Assembly (NCBI RefSeq): GCF_001419795.1
Contig: NZ_LIRL01000031.1
Location: 1-37,302, forward strand
Direction of reading: 5' to 3'
Source of the DNA: Streptomyces niveiscabiei
GTDB taxonomy: Bacteria; Actinomycetota; Actinomycetes; Streptomycetales; Streptomycetaceae
Length of the DNA stretch: 37,302 nt
This document shows, one piece after another, positions 1-8,268 of this stretch. A model generated the notes under the pieces. The model worked only from the letters and a program-made list of their open reading frames with translations, made no database searches and had not been told where the DNA came from. Numbering within the stretch: position 1 is the first letter of the stretch; each line of letters opens with the position of its first letter. The position numbers and the translations under genes were made by a program.

Positions 1-789
1 GAGGTCGCCGACGGGGCGGCGGTCGGCCTCGTCGTCGCTGTCGCGCAGGACACCGAGGGTGCGGCGCATCGAGGCGAGCGCCTCGGTGGCGGCGCGCTCC
101 ATGCCGGCCAGCACGGGGTCGAGTTCGTCGCGCCGGGTCGTGGCCATCATGCGGGCCATCTGCGTCTGGACGAGGATGCCGGTCACGTGATGCGCCACGA
201 AGTCGTGGAGGTCGGCGGCGATGGCGACGCGCTCGGCGCGCCGGGTCTCGCCGACGGCGACGGTGCGCCGGTAGTCCATGGCCCGCAGGTAGGCGGCGAG
301 CCCGATGAACAGGCCGATGAGGACGAGGACGACGAGCAGGAGCCCGAGTTCCTCGATGACGACCGGCTCCACGCTCCGCAACGGGAGCAGCAGGATCGCC
401 ACGACCGCGAGGGCCCCGCAGCCGACGGCCCACCTCGGCGGACTGTGCCGCACCGCGAGGAACAGCACGCACAGCAGGATCGCGACCTCGCCGGGGCCGA
501 AGGAGTTGGAGCCGAGGACGAACAGCGAGCCCAGGGAGTAGAGGACGGAGGCGAGAGCGGGTACGGCGGTGCGGACCTGCGGCGTGAGCCAGTCGGGGCG
601 CCGCGCGGCCGGCCACAGCACGGCGGCCAGGCCGATGAGCAGGACGGCCAGCGTCGGCAGGACGGGCAGCGCGGTCGGCAGGACGCTCGTGCCGTCGGAC
701 CCTGCGCTCAGGACGTCGACGGCACAGGCCGACAGCAGCAGGCCGACGGCGAAGCCCCGGAGGAGTTCGCGGGGTGAGACGGACTTCAT
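1..789 (-). CDS. Sensor histidine kinase (HisKA_3 family), C-terminus outside window
   Basis: Two-component sensor kinase of the NarL-partner type. 263 residues are visible and the frame is still open at the left window edge. Several hydrophobic segments between residues about 10 and 168 give a membrane-embedded sensor part. The dimerisation/phosphoacceptor helix follows, with the motif AADLHDFVAHHVT around residues 191-203; H195 is the likely phosphorylated histidine. The HATPase_c domain should lie to the left of the window. Start ATG at 789; I see no better start upstream. The signal it senses is not visible. The divergent DUF4333/permease pair could be its target, but that is inference from position only. 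Confidence 0.9.
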   Translation of the reverse strand, partial: MKSVSPRELLRGFAVGLLLSACAVDVLSAGSDGTSVLPTALPVLPTLAVLLIGLAAVLWPAARRPDWLTPQVRTAVPALASVLYSLGSLFVLGSNSFGPGEVAILLCVLFLAVRHSPPRWAVGCGALAVVAILLLPLRSVEPVVIEELGLLLVVLVLIGLFIGLAAYLRAMDYRRTVAVGETRRAERVAIAADLHDFVAHHVTGILVQTQMARMMATTRRDELDPVLAGMERAATEALASMRRTLGVLRDSDDEADRRPVGDL

Positions 790-834
790 GCCGATCACGG
801 TACGGCGCCGCGCCGCCTTTCCGGATCGGCCGAA

Positions 835-877
835 CGGCCGAGGCCGGTGGTGCGGGAAATGGCCATTCGGCCGAGGC
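835..877. repeat. Direct repeat CGGCCGAGGC between divergent genes
   Basis: The 10-mer CGGCCGAGGC occurs at 835-844 and 868-877, 33 bp apart (about three helical turns), in the 151-bp gap between the sensor kinase and the DUF4333 gene. The spacing would suit two copies of a regulator bound on one DNA face. In GC-rich DNA a 10-mer of G/C letters can recur by chance, so this is only a candidate. Confidence 0.25.
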
Positions 878-940
878 GGGGGGCCGGTGCCGGGGGCGAC
901 GCTGGAGGCACCTTCTCACCACGCACTTCAGGAGCGGTCG

Positions 941-1312
941 ATGCAGCACAGCAGATTCCTCGTCGGTGCCCTCGGCGGTGTGGCCGCCGTCGCCACGCTG
1001 GGCGGCGTCGCCACCTACTTCATGGCGGACACCGAGTCGACGACGCCGCTGGACGACTACACGGTGGTGCGGGTGGACGGTCAGCGGGCGCTGTCCCCGA
1101 ACATCGTCGCGGGCCGCACCGAGTCCAAGTTCCACCCGTTGCCCTGGGTCGGCGACAAGCTCACCGGGGTGACCTGCCCGACCGGCCTCAAGGCCGTCGT
1201 GGGAGCGAGCCTCACGTGCACGGGCGAGAAGAGCGGCGGCGGGACCGTGCAGATACCCGTACGGGTGACCAAGGCGGACGCGAAGAGCCTGACCTGGAAG
1301 TTCGACCGCTGA
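941..1312 (+). CDS. DUF4333 domain-containing secreted/membrane protein
   Basis: 123-residue protein with an N-terminal hydrophobic segment (residues about 6-28), best read as a signal anchor, then an extracytoplasmic domain. The C-terminal part contains VTCPTGLKAVVGASLTC, the paired-cysteine pattern of the actinobacterial DUF4333 family. Its biochemical role is unknown. The start at 941 is supported by AGGAG at 930-934; the open frame further upstream has no ribosome site and crosses the promoter region. It lies 55 bp upstream of the ABC permease on the same strand and may be co-transcribed with it. Confidence 0.85.
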   Translation: MQHSRFLVGALGGVAAVATLGGVATYFMADTESTTPLDDYTVVRVDGQRALSPNIVAGRTESKFHPLPWVGDKLTGVTCPTGLKAVVGASLTCTGEKSGGGTVQIPVRVTKADAKSLTWKFDR

Positions 1313-1367
1313 GCCCCGTCCGCGCCGCGGCGAGTCCTCTCCCCCATCCACAGCCCCCGGAGCCCCC

Positions 1368-3485
1368 ATGCGTTCCTCCGTCCTCCCTCTGACCTGGCAT
1401 CTCACCAGGGCCTCGGGCCGCCGCGGCCTCCAGTCGCAGCTTCTCGCGGCCGGTGCCGCCGCCGTCGGCTCGTTCCTGCTGCTGGTGATGGTCGCCGCCG
1501 CCCTCGGCTCGGGCGCCCGCGCCGACCACACGACCTGGCGCACCCCGCGCGCCGTCGCGGCGCAGAAGGCGACGGCGGTGCAGGCCACGACGGTGACGTA
1601 CGTCCGCCACGACCCGGTGACCGTCGTGAACCTCGCCCAGCTGCCGGACCGTGCGGCAACGCCCGCGCCGCCCGGTCTGACCGGCTTCCCGAAGCAGGGC
1701 GAGATGTACGTCTCCCCCGCCCTCGCCGACCTCCTGGCCGAGCTGCCGAAGGGCCAACTCGCCGACCGCTTCCCCGGGGTGAGGTCCGCCGGCACGATCG
1801 GCTCCGCCGGTCTCGCCTCGCCGGACGACCTGGTCGCCGTGGTCGGCCGCGCGCCCGGCGACGCTGCGGTCTCCCCGGCCGCGGGCAACCAGAACTACTA
1901 CGACGAGAACCTCGCCGAGCGCGCGCTGGTCTCCGGGTTCACCAGCACGAAGGCCAGCGTGTTCACCGGCGGCGACCGCACGTCGGTCCTGCTGGGCGTG
2001 ATCCTCCTCGTGATGCCGGTCGTCGTGCTCGCCTCGGCCGCCGGACGGCTCGGCGCGGCCCGGCGTGAACAGCGGCTCGCCGCGCTGCGGCTCGCGGGTG
2101 CGACGCCCCGGCAGATCCTCGCCATGACCGCCGTCGAGTCGGCCGGAATCGGCGCGGCCGGCGCGCTCACGGGCGCCCTCGCGTACACGGCCCTGCTGCC
2201 GGTGCTCGCGCAGCTCCCGTTCGGGATCGGCGCCTGGTACACCGGCCAGCTGTGGGTGGGCCCGTTGTGGTTCGCCGGCATCGTGCTGGCGGTGACCGCG
2301 CTGATCACCGTGAGCGCGGTCACCATGCTGCGCCAGGTCGCGACGTCCCCGCTGGGTGTCGCCCAGCAGTCCAACCCGCGCCGTACCCGCGCGATCCGTC
2401 TCGTGCTGTTCGTCGGGGTCCTCGGCTACATCTGGTCGACCACGGGTGGCGGCCAGTTGAAGACGCGTGAGCTGATCGCCCTGCTGCTCCTCTTCTACGG
2501 CGCGTTCTGGCTGTTCGGGCCGTGGGTCGTGGACCGGCTCGGGCGGATCGCGGGCCGGTACGCCGTCCGTCCGGCGACCCTGCTGGCGGCGCGCCGTCTC
2601 AGCGACGATCCGCGCGGGGCGTGGCGTACGGTCAGCGGGCTGGTCCTCGCCGGGTTCGTCGCCGGGTTCTTCTCCATCAGCTCGCTCGACATGGGCGGCC
2701 CCACCCACCACGGCCAGGTCGCCGTCACCGCCGAGAACCCCGCCGACGCCCGGAAGGTCGCGGCCGAGGCGCGTACGGCGCTGGACCGGGCGGGTGTCGA
2801 GGCGACGGTCACCGTCACGAGCGAGGACGAGTTCGACAGCCTGCTCGGCGGTGTCGACGGCGTGATCGCGAAGGTCTCCGGCGGTCAGGACCGCGTCGAC
2901 GCGGCCGTCACCGCTCTCACCCCCCTCGGCGGGGGGCGGTTCCCCTTCACCCAGGACTACGTCTCGGCGCCGGACACCACGATCACAGACCGGGTCGCCA
3001 CGGTCTCCACCGCCACCCTTGTCCTCAGCTTCCTCGTCGCGTCCGCCTCGGCCGGCCTCACCGCCGCGGCGAACGTCCTCGACCGGCGCCGGGTGGGGGT
3101 GTTCGGGGGCCAGCCGGTACTCCACCGACACCACGACCAGGTCCAGTTCCCGCGCCCACTCCAGGACCCCGTCCACGCCCGTGCGGTTGTCGCCGAGGAC
3201 CATGCCGCCGCCGTGGGTGTGGTAGATCACCGCGCGCGGCCGGGCCGGCGGGGGAGTGGTCGGCGTACAGATCAGGAGGGAGATCGAGGGGGCGCCCTCG
3301 GGGCCGGGCACCACCCGGTCCTCGACGGTGAACGCGCCGCCGAGGGTGAGGTCGGTCGGGACCATCAGCGCGGGCCGCTCCCCTCGGCGCAGCGCCCGTA
3401 CGTCCTCGATGGTGATTGTGGGCCCGATGACGTCCTTGATCATCTCCAGCGCTGCGGACAGCTCGGGGTCGAAGGGCGGCGGTGA
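1368..3485 (+). pseudogene. FtsX-type ABC transporter permease, truncated at its 3' end
   Basis: Membrane permease of the MacB/FtsX class, which works with a separate ABC ATPase. Visible parts are a first transmembrane helix (residues about 22-48), an extracytoplasmic stretch, FtsX domain 1 with RLAALRLAGATPRQI near residue 233-247, a block of helices, a second extracytoplasmic domain, and the beginning of FtsX domain 2 (from about residue 541). True homology stops at ANVLDRRRV, near residue 576 (nucleotide about 3094). The remaining 130 or so codons to the stop at 3485 are the antisense of the neighbouring hydrolase and have no membrane character. Roughly the last 100-120 residues of a normal permease are missing, including its last helices. 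No ATPase partner is present; it may have been lost in the same event. Probably non-functional. Confidence 0.85.
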
Positions 3486-3497
3486 CATCGTCGTCAT
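3073..3497 (-). pseudogene. Alpha/beta-hydrolase (HSL/esterase family), N-terminal fragment
   Basis: N-terminal remnant (about 141 residues) of a carboxylesterase of the hormone-sensitive-lipase family. The oxyanion-hole motif HGGG is at residues 95-98 and the typical VEYRLAPEHPHP follows at about 125-136. The homology then ends. The nucleophile motif GxSxG and the Asp/His of the triad would lie in the lost half, so no catalysis is expected. Start ATG at 3497, with AGGAG at 3503-3507 on the minus strand. The frame stays open far into the antisense of the permease (to about 1212), but that stretch shows no hydrolase features. Full-length members are usually a little over 300 residues. Confidence 0.85.
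3075..3094. other. Deletion junction joining permease and hydrolase 3' parts
   Basis: The 20 bases GTCCTCGACCGGCGCCGGGT are explained by both genes. On the plus strand they encode VLDRRR of the permease. On the minus strand they encode PAPVED of the hydrolase, the usual residues after its RLAPEHPHP motif. Left of this stretch only the permease is recognisable; right of it only the hydrolase is. The simplest reading is a deletion between two short direct repeats that removed the 3' ends of two convergent genes and whatever lay between them. An assembly collapse would look the same. Confidence 0.7.
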
Positions 3498-3559
3498 GGC
3501 TACTCCTGAAGTGGGGTGGACTGGAGCCATGTTCCGGCCATAGGGGCCCCGGCGATCCA

Positions 3560-3595
3560 CCGCCGTACGGCGGACGCTGCCCGCCGACCGGCGGG
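3560..3595. repeat. Two adjacent palindromes between hydrolase and TerC genes
   Basis: CCGCCGTACGGCGG (3560-3573) is a perfect palindrome. CCCGCCG-AC-CGGCGGG (3580-3595) is a second one with a two-base centre. They sit in the 239-bp divergent gap between the hydrolase remnant and the TerC gene and could be operator sites or hairpins in a leader. Nothing else is recognisable in this gap. Confidence 0.3.
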
Positions 3596-3736
3596 TGGAG
3601 CCCGCCGAGCTGGACCGATCGCGTTCCGTGATGATCTGTTCACCGGATCGAAGTGGAAAGAATCCGGCCGTTGAAGGATCATGGCGAATCCCCACAGCCC
3701 CACAGCCCCCCACTACCAAACAGGAGTACCGAACCC

Positions 3737-4693
3737 GTGAACGTCACCCTGACCGTCTGGCTGGTGACCGTGGCCGCCCTGTGCGTCCTGGTCGCCGTCG
3801 ACTTCTTCATCGGCAGAAAGCCGCACGAGGTCTCCCTGAAGGAGGCCGGGACCTGGACGATCGTCTGGGTGGCGCTCGCGCTCCTGTTCGGCGTGGGCGT
3901 CTGGATCTACGGCGGCGGCCAGTCCGCGGGCGAGTTCTTCGCCGGGTACATCACGGAGAAGTCCCTCAGCGTCGACAACCTCTTCGTCTTCGTCCTGATC
4001 ATGTCCAAGTTCGCGGTGCCACCGCAGTACCAGCAGCGGGTGCTGATGGTCGGCGTCCTGGTGGCGCTGGTGCTGCGCGCCGGCTTCATCGCGGCCGGCG
4101 CGGCGATCATCTCCGCGTTCTCGTGGGTGTTCTACATCTTCGGCGCCTTCCTGATCTGGACCGCGTGGAAGCTCGTGCAGGACGCCCGCAAGGGCGGGCA
4201 CGGGGAGGAGGAGTACGAGGAGAGCAAGATGCTGAAGATGGTCGAGGAGCGCTTCGGCGTCGCCGACCGCTACCACGGCACCAAGCTCTGGATCGAGCAG
4301 AACGGCAAGAAGGTCATGACCCCGATGCTGGTCGTGATGCTCGCCATCGGCTCGACGGACATCCTGTTCGCCCTCGACTCCATCCCCGCGATCTACGGCC
4401 TGACCGACGACCCGTACATCGTGTTCACCGCCAACGCGTTCGCGCTGATGGGCCTGCGCCAGCTGTACTTCCTGATCGGCGGCCTGCTGAAGAAGCTGGT
4501 GCACCTCAGCTACGGCCTGTCGATCATCCTCGGCTTCATCGGCGTGAAGCTGTTCCTGCACGCGCTGCACGAGTCCGGCGTGCACGTCCCCGAGATCAGC
4601 ATCCCCTTCTCCCTCGGGTTCATCGTCCTGGTCCTCGCGGTGACGACGTACACGAGCCTGCGCGCGTCGAAGAGGCGGGAACTCACGAACTGA
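3737..4693 (+). CDS. TerC family integral membrane protein
   Basis: 318-residue polytopic membrane protein of the TerC/Alx family, linked to tellurite resistance and, for several members, to manganese or other metal export. The sequence shows about eight to nine hydrophobic segments, the family motif SVDNLFVFVLIM in the first half and STDILFALDSIPAIY in the second; their Asp residues lie inside helices and are the presumed metal site. A charged cytoplasmic loop (about residues 150-190) separates the halves. Start GTG at 3737 is supported by AGGAG at 3722-3726; an in-frame ATG at 3653 would add a non-homologous leader. The stop overlaps the 3' end of convergent helR by 11 bp. Confidence 0.93.
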   Translation: MNVTLTVWLVTVAALCVLVAVDFFIGRKPHEVSLKEAGTWTIVWVALALLFGVGVWIYGGGQSAGEFFAGYITEKSLSVDNLFVFVLIMSKFAVPPQYQQRVLMVGVLVALVLRAGFIAAGAAIISAFSWVFYIFGAFLIWTAWKLVQDARKGGHGEEEYEESKMLKMVEERFGVADRYHGTKLWIEQNGKKVMTPMLVVMLAIGSTDILFALDSIPAIYGLTDDPYIVFTANAFALMGLRQLYFLIGGLLKKLVHLSYGLSIILGFIGVKLFLHALHESGVHVPEISIPFSLGFIVLVLAVTTYTSLRASKRRELTN

Positions 4694-6809
4694 GCACGAC
4701 GAGCTGCCGGGTGGCCCGCGTCATCGCCACGTAGTGGTCGACAGCGCCGAACCGCTCGGGGTCCACGAGGACGACGAGGTCGAACTCCAGCCCCTTCACC
4801 AGCTCCGGCGACAGCGACCGCACCCGCCCGCCGTCCCCGGCGTACGCGGGCGCCCCGATGACGCAGGCCGTCCCCTCGTCGTGCCCGGCGAGCCACGCGC
4901 CGACCACCGACTCCAGCTCCGGCACCGCCCCGTAGGAGACCGGCACGCCCGAACTCCGCACGGACGTCGGCACGTTCGCGTCCGGCAGCACCGCGCGGAT
5001 CACCGGCTCGGCCTCCGCCATGATCTCCTCCGGCGTCCGGTAGTTGACGCTCAGGGAGGACAGGGTGACCCGGTCGAACCCGACCCGCTCAAGACGCTCC
5101 TGCCACGACTCGGTGAACCCGCGCCGCGTCTGCGCCCGGTCCCCGACGATGGTGAAGCTGCGGGACGGGCAGCGCAGGAGCAGCATCTGCCACTCGGCGT
5201 CGGTGAGTTCCTGCGCCTCGTCGACGACGATGTGCGCGAAGGGACCGGCGAGCAGGTCGGGTTCGACGACCGGCGCCTGCGGGGTGGCCAGGGAGTTCTG
5301 GAGGTCCTGGCCGGTGAGCATGGACATCAGCATGCCCTCCCAGTCGTCGTCGCCGCGCTGGAGGTTCTCCGTGACCTGCGCCCGGTATTCCCGCTCGGCG
5401 GCGGCCTCGGCCTCCTGACGCCGCCTGCGCCGGGACGCGCCCGGGTCGCCGAGCCGCTGCCGGGCGGCGTCGAGGTAGGGCAGGTCGGACACGGTCCACG
5501 CGTGCGCGTCCGCGCGCTGGAGGCGCCGTACCTCGTCCGGGGCCAGCCAGGGCGCGGCCAGCCGCAGGTACGCCGGGACCGTCCACAGGTCGCCGACCAG
5601 GTCGGCCGCCTCGATCAGCGGCCACGCCTGCGACAGCGCCGAGGTCAGCGGCTCGATCTGGCGCAGCATCCGCTGGAACAGCTGGGGCGAGAGGTCGCCC
5701 TCGTACTTGTCCCAGAGGATCTCGACGAGCTTCGCCCACACCTCCTCGCGGCCCTCGTTGTGCGGGGTGCCGGGCTCGGGCGCGTCGAACGCCTCCGCCC
5801 AGTCGGCGGCCGTCAGCGGCAGCAGGACGCGATCGAGGGCGAGGGTCATGCCCTCGGCGGGCGGCTCCTCGTAGAACCGCACCGCCCGCTCGACGGCCTT
5901 CACCAGCCGCGCCGACTCCTTGAGGCGGGCCACCTCCGGGTCGCCCTCGGGCTTCGCCGTCGCGCCCTCGGCGACCAGGTCGCGCACGATGCACGTCTGC
6001 ACGCCCTCCTCGCCGAGGCTCGGCAGCACGTCGGAGACGTAGTCCAGGTACGGCCGGTGCGGGCCGACGAACAGGACGCCGCCGCGCCGGTGCCCGAGCC
6101 GCGGGTCGGCGTACAGCAGGTGCGCGGTGCGGTGCAGGGCGACGACGGTCTTGCCGGTGCCGGGGCCGCCGTCCACGACGAGCGCGCCGCGCGAACCGGC
6201 GCGGATGATCGCGTCCTGGTCGGCCTGGATCGTCGCCAGGACGTCCCGCATCCGCTCGGAGCGGTTGGTGCCGAGGCTCGCGACGAACGCGGACTGGTCG
6301 TCGAGCGCGACGCCCTGTTCGAGGCCGTCGCGGGTGAACACCTCGTCCCAGTAGTCGCCGACCCGCCCGCCGTGCCAGCGGTAGCGGCGCCGTGAGAGCA
6401 GGCCCATCGGGTTCGCGTGGGTCGCCGCGAAGAACGGCTCGGCGGCGGGGGAGCGCCAGTCGATCAGCAGCCGCCGCCCGTCCTCGCCGGTCAGCCCGAG
6501 CCGCCCGACGTACACGATCCCCTCCTCGGTGACCATCCGGCCGAGGCACAGGTCGAGCCCGAACCGGCGCAGGGTGCGCAGCCGCCCGCCGAGCCGGTGC
6601 ACCTCGATGTCCCGGTCCATGGCGGCCTGCCCGCTCCCGCCGGGCGCCTTGAGCTCGGCGTCCAGCAGCCGCGAGGTCTCCGCGATCGACGCCTTCAGGC
6701 TCTCGGCGACGGCCGCGAAATGCCGCTCGTCCTCGGCGACCATCGCCGGGTCGGCCTTCGCGGCCAGCCGCTCCGGCAGGTCGAAGGCGCTGGTGGTGAG
6801 GGGGTTCAT
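4683..6809 (-). CDS. helR: HelR, RNA polymerase recycling/rifamycin-resistance motor ATPase
   Basis: 708-residue superfamily-1 (UvrD/HelD-like) ATPase. HelR proteins bind RNA polymerase, displace rifamycin and free stalled enzyme. The long N-terminal helical region is typical of the family. Walker A GGPGTGKT lies at residues about 214-221. Walker B VVDEAQEL and the late motifs VNYRTPEE and AMTRATRQ are also present. The length and N-terminus match HelR rather than general helicases. Start ATG at 6809 has GGAG six bases upstream; a TTG directly before it is possible. It lies 24 bp after the glycosyltransferase stop, so the two should share one transcript and probably the RAE-linked promoter near 8090. 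Confidence 0.9.
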   Translation of the reverse strand: MNPLTTSAFDLPERLAAKADPAMVAEDERHFAAVAESLKASIAETSRLLDAELKAPGGSGQAAMDRDIEVHRLGGRLRTLRRFGLDLCLGRMVTEEGIVYVGRLGLTGEDGRRLLIDWRSPAAEPFFAATHANPMGLLSRRRYRWHGGRVGDYWDEVFTRDGLEQGVALDDQSAFVASLGTNRSERMRDVLATIQADQDAIIRAGSRGALVVDGGPGTGKTVVALHRTAHLLYADPRLGHRRGGVLFVGPHRPYLDYVSDVLPSLGEEGVQTCIVRDLVAEGATAKPEGDPEVARLKESARLVKAVERAVRFYEEPPAEGMTLALDRVLLPLTAADWAEAFDAPEPGTPHNEGREEVWAKLVEILWDKYEGDLSPQLFQRMLRQIEPLTSALSQAWPLIEAADLVGDLWTVPAYLRLAAPWLAPDEVRRLQRADAHAWTVSDLPYLDAARQRLGDPGASRRRRRQEAEAAAEREYRAQVTENLQRGDDDWEGMLMSMLTGQDLQNSLATPQAPVVEPDLLAGPFAHIVVDEAQELTDAEWQMLLLRCPSRSFTIVGDRAQTRRGFTESWQERLERVGFDRVTLSSLSVNYRTPEEIMAEAEPVIRAVLPDANVPTSVRSSGVPVSYGAVPELESVVGAWLAGHDEGTACVIGAPAYAGDGGRVRSLSPELVKGLEFDLVVLVDPERFGAVDHYVAMTRATRQLVVLSS

Positions 6810-6833
6810 CAATGACTCCGTACGTTCCGTGGC

Positions 6834-8024
6834 TCAGCCCGCCACATCGATCAGCAGCTTCGCGGCGACGTCCGCCCCGTCCGCCCGCACCGTCTCGGCA
6901 ACGGCCTTCGCCCGCACCGCAGTCTCGGGCGCGAGCGCGATCCCGAGCGCCGCAGACAGGGTCTCGTACGTCGGTACGGGACCGTCGTGCGCGGCCCCGA
7001 TGCCCAGCGCCGCGACCCGGGACCCCCAGTAGGGCTGGTCCACGATCTGCGGGACGACGACCTGCGGCACCCCGGCGAGCGCGGACGTCGTGGTCGTACC
7101 GGCGCCCCCGTGGTGGACGACGGCCGCGACCCGGCGGAACAGGGCCTGGTGGTTGATCTCGCCGACGACATGGCAGTCGGGCTCGTCGTCGACCGGCGCC
7201 AGCTCGGCCCAGCCGCGCGCGAGCAGCACCCGGCGGCCCTGGGCGCGCACCGCGGCGACGGCCGCGCGGGCGACCTCGGCGGACGCGTCCTTCAGGGCCA
7301 TGCTGCCGAAACCGACGTACACGGGCGGCTCCCCGGCCGCCAGGAACTCCGTCACGTCGGCCGGCAGGGGGCGGCCGTCGGGCAGGATCCACGCGCCGGT
7401 GTGGACGACGGCGCGGTCCGTCGGGGCGAGCGTCTCGTCGGCGGCGAGCCAGGGGCGGTCGGTGAAGACGTGGTCGCGGACGTTCGTCAGGGGTGTCAGG
7501 CCGCGCTTGACGCGGTGGGTGTTCAGGGCCTCGCCGTACAGGGCGTCGACCTTCTCGCCGTCCAGGCCCCACAGGACCATGTTGTCCTTCTCGTCCGGCG
7601 GGAACGGCTTGCCCGGACGCGGCAGCGGCGGGTAGTCGGGGGACGGGATCGAGGTCGGCTGGAACAGCGCGAACACGTACGGGATCCCGTTCAGCTCGGC
7701 CACCGACCGCGCCCCGGCAGGCAGCAGCCCCGTCGCGAGCAGCACGTCGCAGCCCTCGGCCGCCGGGCCGACCGTCTCGAAGTGCTCGGTGACCAGCGCC
7801 TTCGCCGTCGCGAAAGGGTCCGGCCTGGCACTCGACACCAGGTCCCGCACCGACATCCCGAACGGCACGACCTCAGCGCCGACGGCTTCCAGCAGCCGCG
7901 CGAACTCCTCGTCCGGCGGTACGCACACCCGGACCTCGGCGCCCCGCGCCCGCAGCCGCGCGGCGACGGCGGCGAGCGGCTCGACGTCTCCGCGCGACCC
8001 GTACGACATCAACAGCACACGCAT
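6834..8024 (-). CDS. rgt: GT1-family glycosyltransferase, probable rifamycin glycosyltransferase
   Basis: 396-residue GT-B fold glycosyltransferase of family 1 (antibiotic-modifying type). The N-terminal acceptor domain starts MRVLLMSYGSRGDVEPL, and the C-terminal nucleotide-sugar site contains HHGGAGTTTT and the DQPYWG motif. Known Rgt enzymes inactivate rifamycins by glucosylation. I call it Rgt from three points: the fold, the RAE-like palindrome 60 bp upstream, and helR directly downstream in one operon. The fold alone would also fit macrolide or glycopeptide glycosyltransferases. Start ATG at 8024 is preferred over GTG at 8030, because the GGGGG ribosome-binding stretch (8034-8038) would be too close to the GTG. 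Confidence 0.8.
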   Translation of the reverse strand: MRVLLMSYGSRGDVEPLAAVAARLRARGAEVRVCVPPDEEFARLLEAVGAEVVPFGMSVRDLVSSARPDPFATAKALVTEHFETVGPAAEGCDVLLATGLLPAGARSVAELNGIPYVFALFQPTSIPSPDYPPLPRPGKPFPPDEKDNMVLWGLDGEKVDALYGEALNTHRVKRGLTPLTNVRDHVFTDRPWLAADETLAPTDRAVVHTGAWILPDGRPLPADVTEFLAAGEPPVYVGFGSMALKDASAEVARAAVAAVRAQGRRVLLARGWAELAPVDDEPDCHVVGEINHQALFRRVAAVVHHGGAGTTTTSALAGVPQVVVPQIVDQPYWGSRVAALGIGAAHDGPVPTYETLSAALGIALAPETAVRAKAVAETVRADGADVAAKLLIDVAG

Positions 8025-8068
8025 TCCCACAACCCCCAGATACGCAGGTGGAACAGGTCAGGTCGGTG

Positions 8069-8099
8069 ATTGTGCGGGACGGAGGGGGCCTTGCCGCAA
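8069..8099 (-). promoter_or_regulatory. Candidate promoter of the rgt-helR operon
   Basis: On the minus strand TTGCGG (8099-8094), inside the RAE-like palindrome, lies 19 bases before CACAAT (8074-8069), a plausible though imperfect -35/-10 pair. Transcription would begin around 8062, about 38 bases before the rgt ATG. Overlap of the palindrome with the -35 box fits a site that controls initiation. The hexamers are weak matches, so the start point is uncertain. Confidence 0.4.
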
Positions 8100-8106
8100 G
8101 GCCCCC
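8084..8106. promoter_or_regulatory. Rifamycin-associated element (RAE)-like palindrome
   Basis: A perfect inverted repeat with 11-base arms (GGGGGCCTTGC / GCAAGGCCCCC) around a single central C. On the minus strand the core reads CTTGCGGCAAG flanked by G-runs and C-runs, as I remember the 19-bp RAE found upstream of rifamycin-inactivating genes and helR in actinobacteria. Position agrees: it lies between the -35 region and upstream DNA of the rgt-helR operon. It is symmetric and could also act on the divergent plus-strand promoter. Confidence 0.8.
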
Positions 8107-8127
8107 CATGCGTTATAACTTGAGCAT

Positions 8128-8160
8128 GGCAAGGAAAGCCGTTCGGCTCCTTGCCTTTTT
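8128..8160 (+). terminator. Intrinsic terminator just downstream of the RAE
   Basis: Stem GGCAAGG/CCTTGCC (8128-8134, 8149-8155) plus an inner stem AGCCG/CGGCT closed by TT, followed by TTTTT at 8156-8160. The T-run is on the plus strand only, so it acts on rightward transcripts. No gene ends here. It would stop transcription starting at the RAE and leaves the oxidoreductase to its own promoter downstream. Confidence 0.75.
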
Positions 8161-8198
8161 GCTGCCCTCACTTCTCCCGCAGCTTCCCACGGCTTCCC

Positions 8199-8227
8199 TT
8201 GACTTCGAGAGCGCTCGAAGTCATAGC
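8199..8227 (+). promoter_or_regulatory. Promoter of the LLM oxidoreductase with palindromic operator
   Basis: TTGACT at 8199-8204 is a good -35 box; CATAGC (8222-8227) follows after 17 bases as a possible weak -10. The spacer and box edges form an inverted repeat, GACTTCGAG (8201-8209) and CTCGAAGTC (8214-8222) around AGCG. A repressor or MerR-like activator bound here would directly cover the promoter. The expected start is near 8233, about 35 bases before the ATG at 8269. Confidence 0.5.
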
Positions 8228-8268
8228 GTCGGACGTATCAGTGATCGTCCGGTGAGCGGAGACGGGCC

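Noticed and set aside
1212-3073. Continuation of the hydrolase frame to 1212, suggesting a protein of over 700 residues
   Set aside because: The hydrolase similarity ends at the junction; the rest is antisense of the permease.
3541-3736. A manganese (yybP-ykoY) riboswitch before the TerC gene
   Set aside because: The family is often under such a riboswitch, but I could not find its conserved internal sequences; only two palindromes are seen.
4734-6395. Plus-strand frame antisense to helR
   Set aside because: It shows no family features, and codon use and composition are those of a shadow.
5089-7572. A long minus-strand frame over helR and the glycosyltransferase
   Set aside because: It is an alternative frame of two well-supported genes, with low-complexity Arg/Gly/Pro text.
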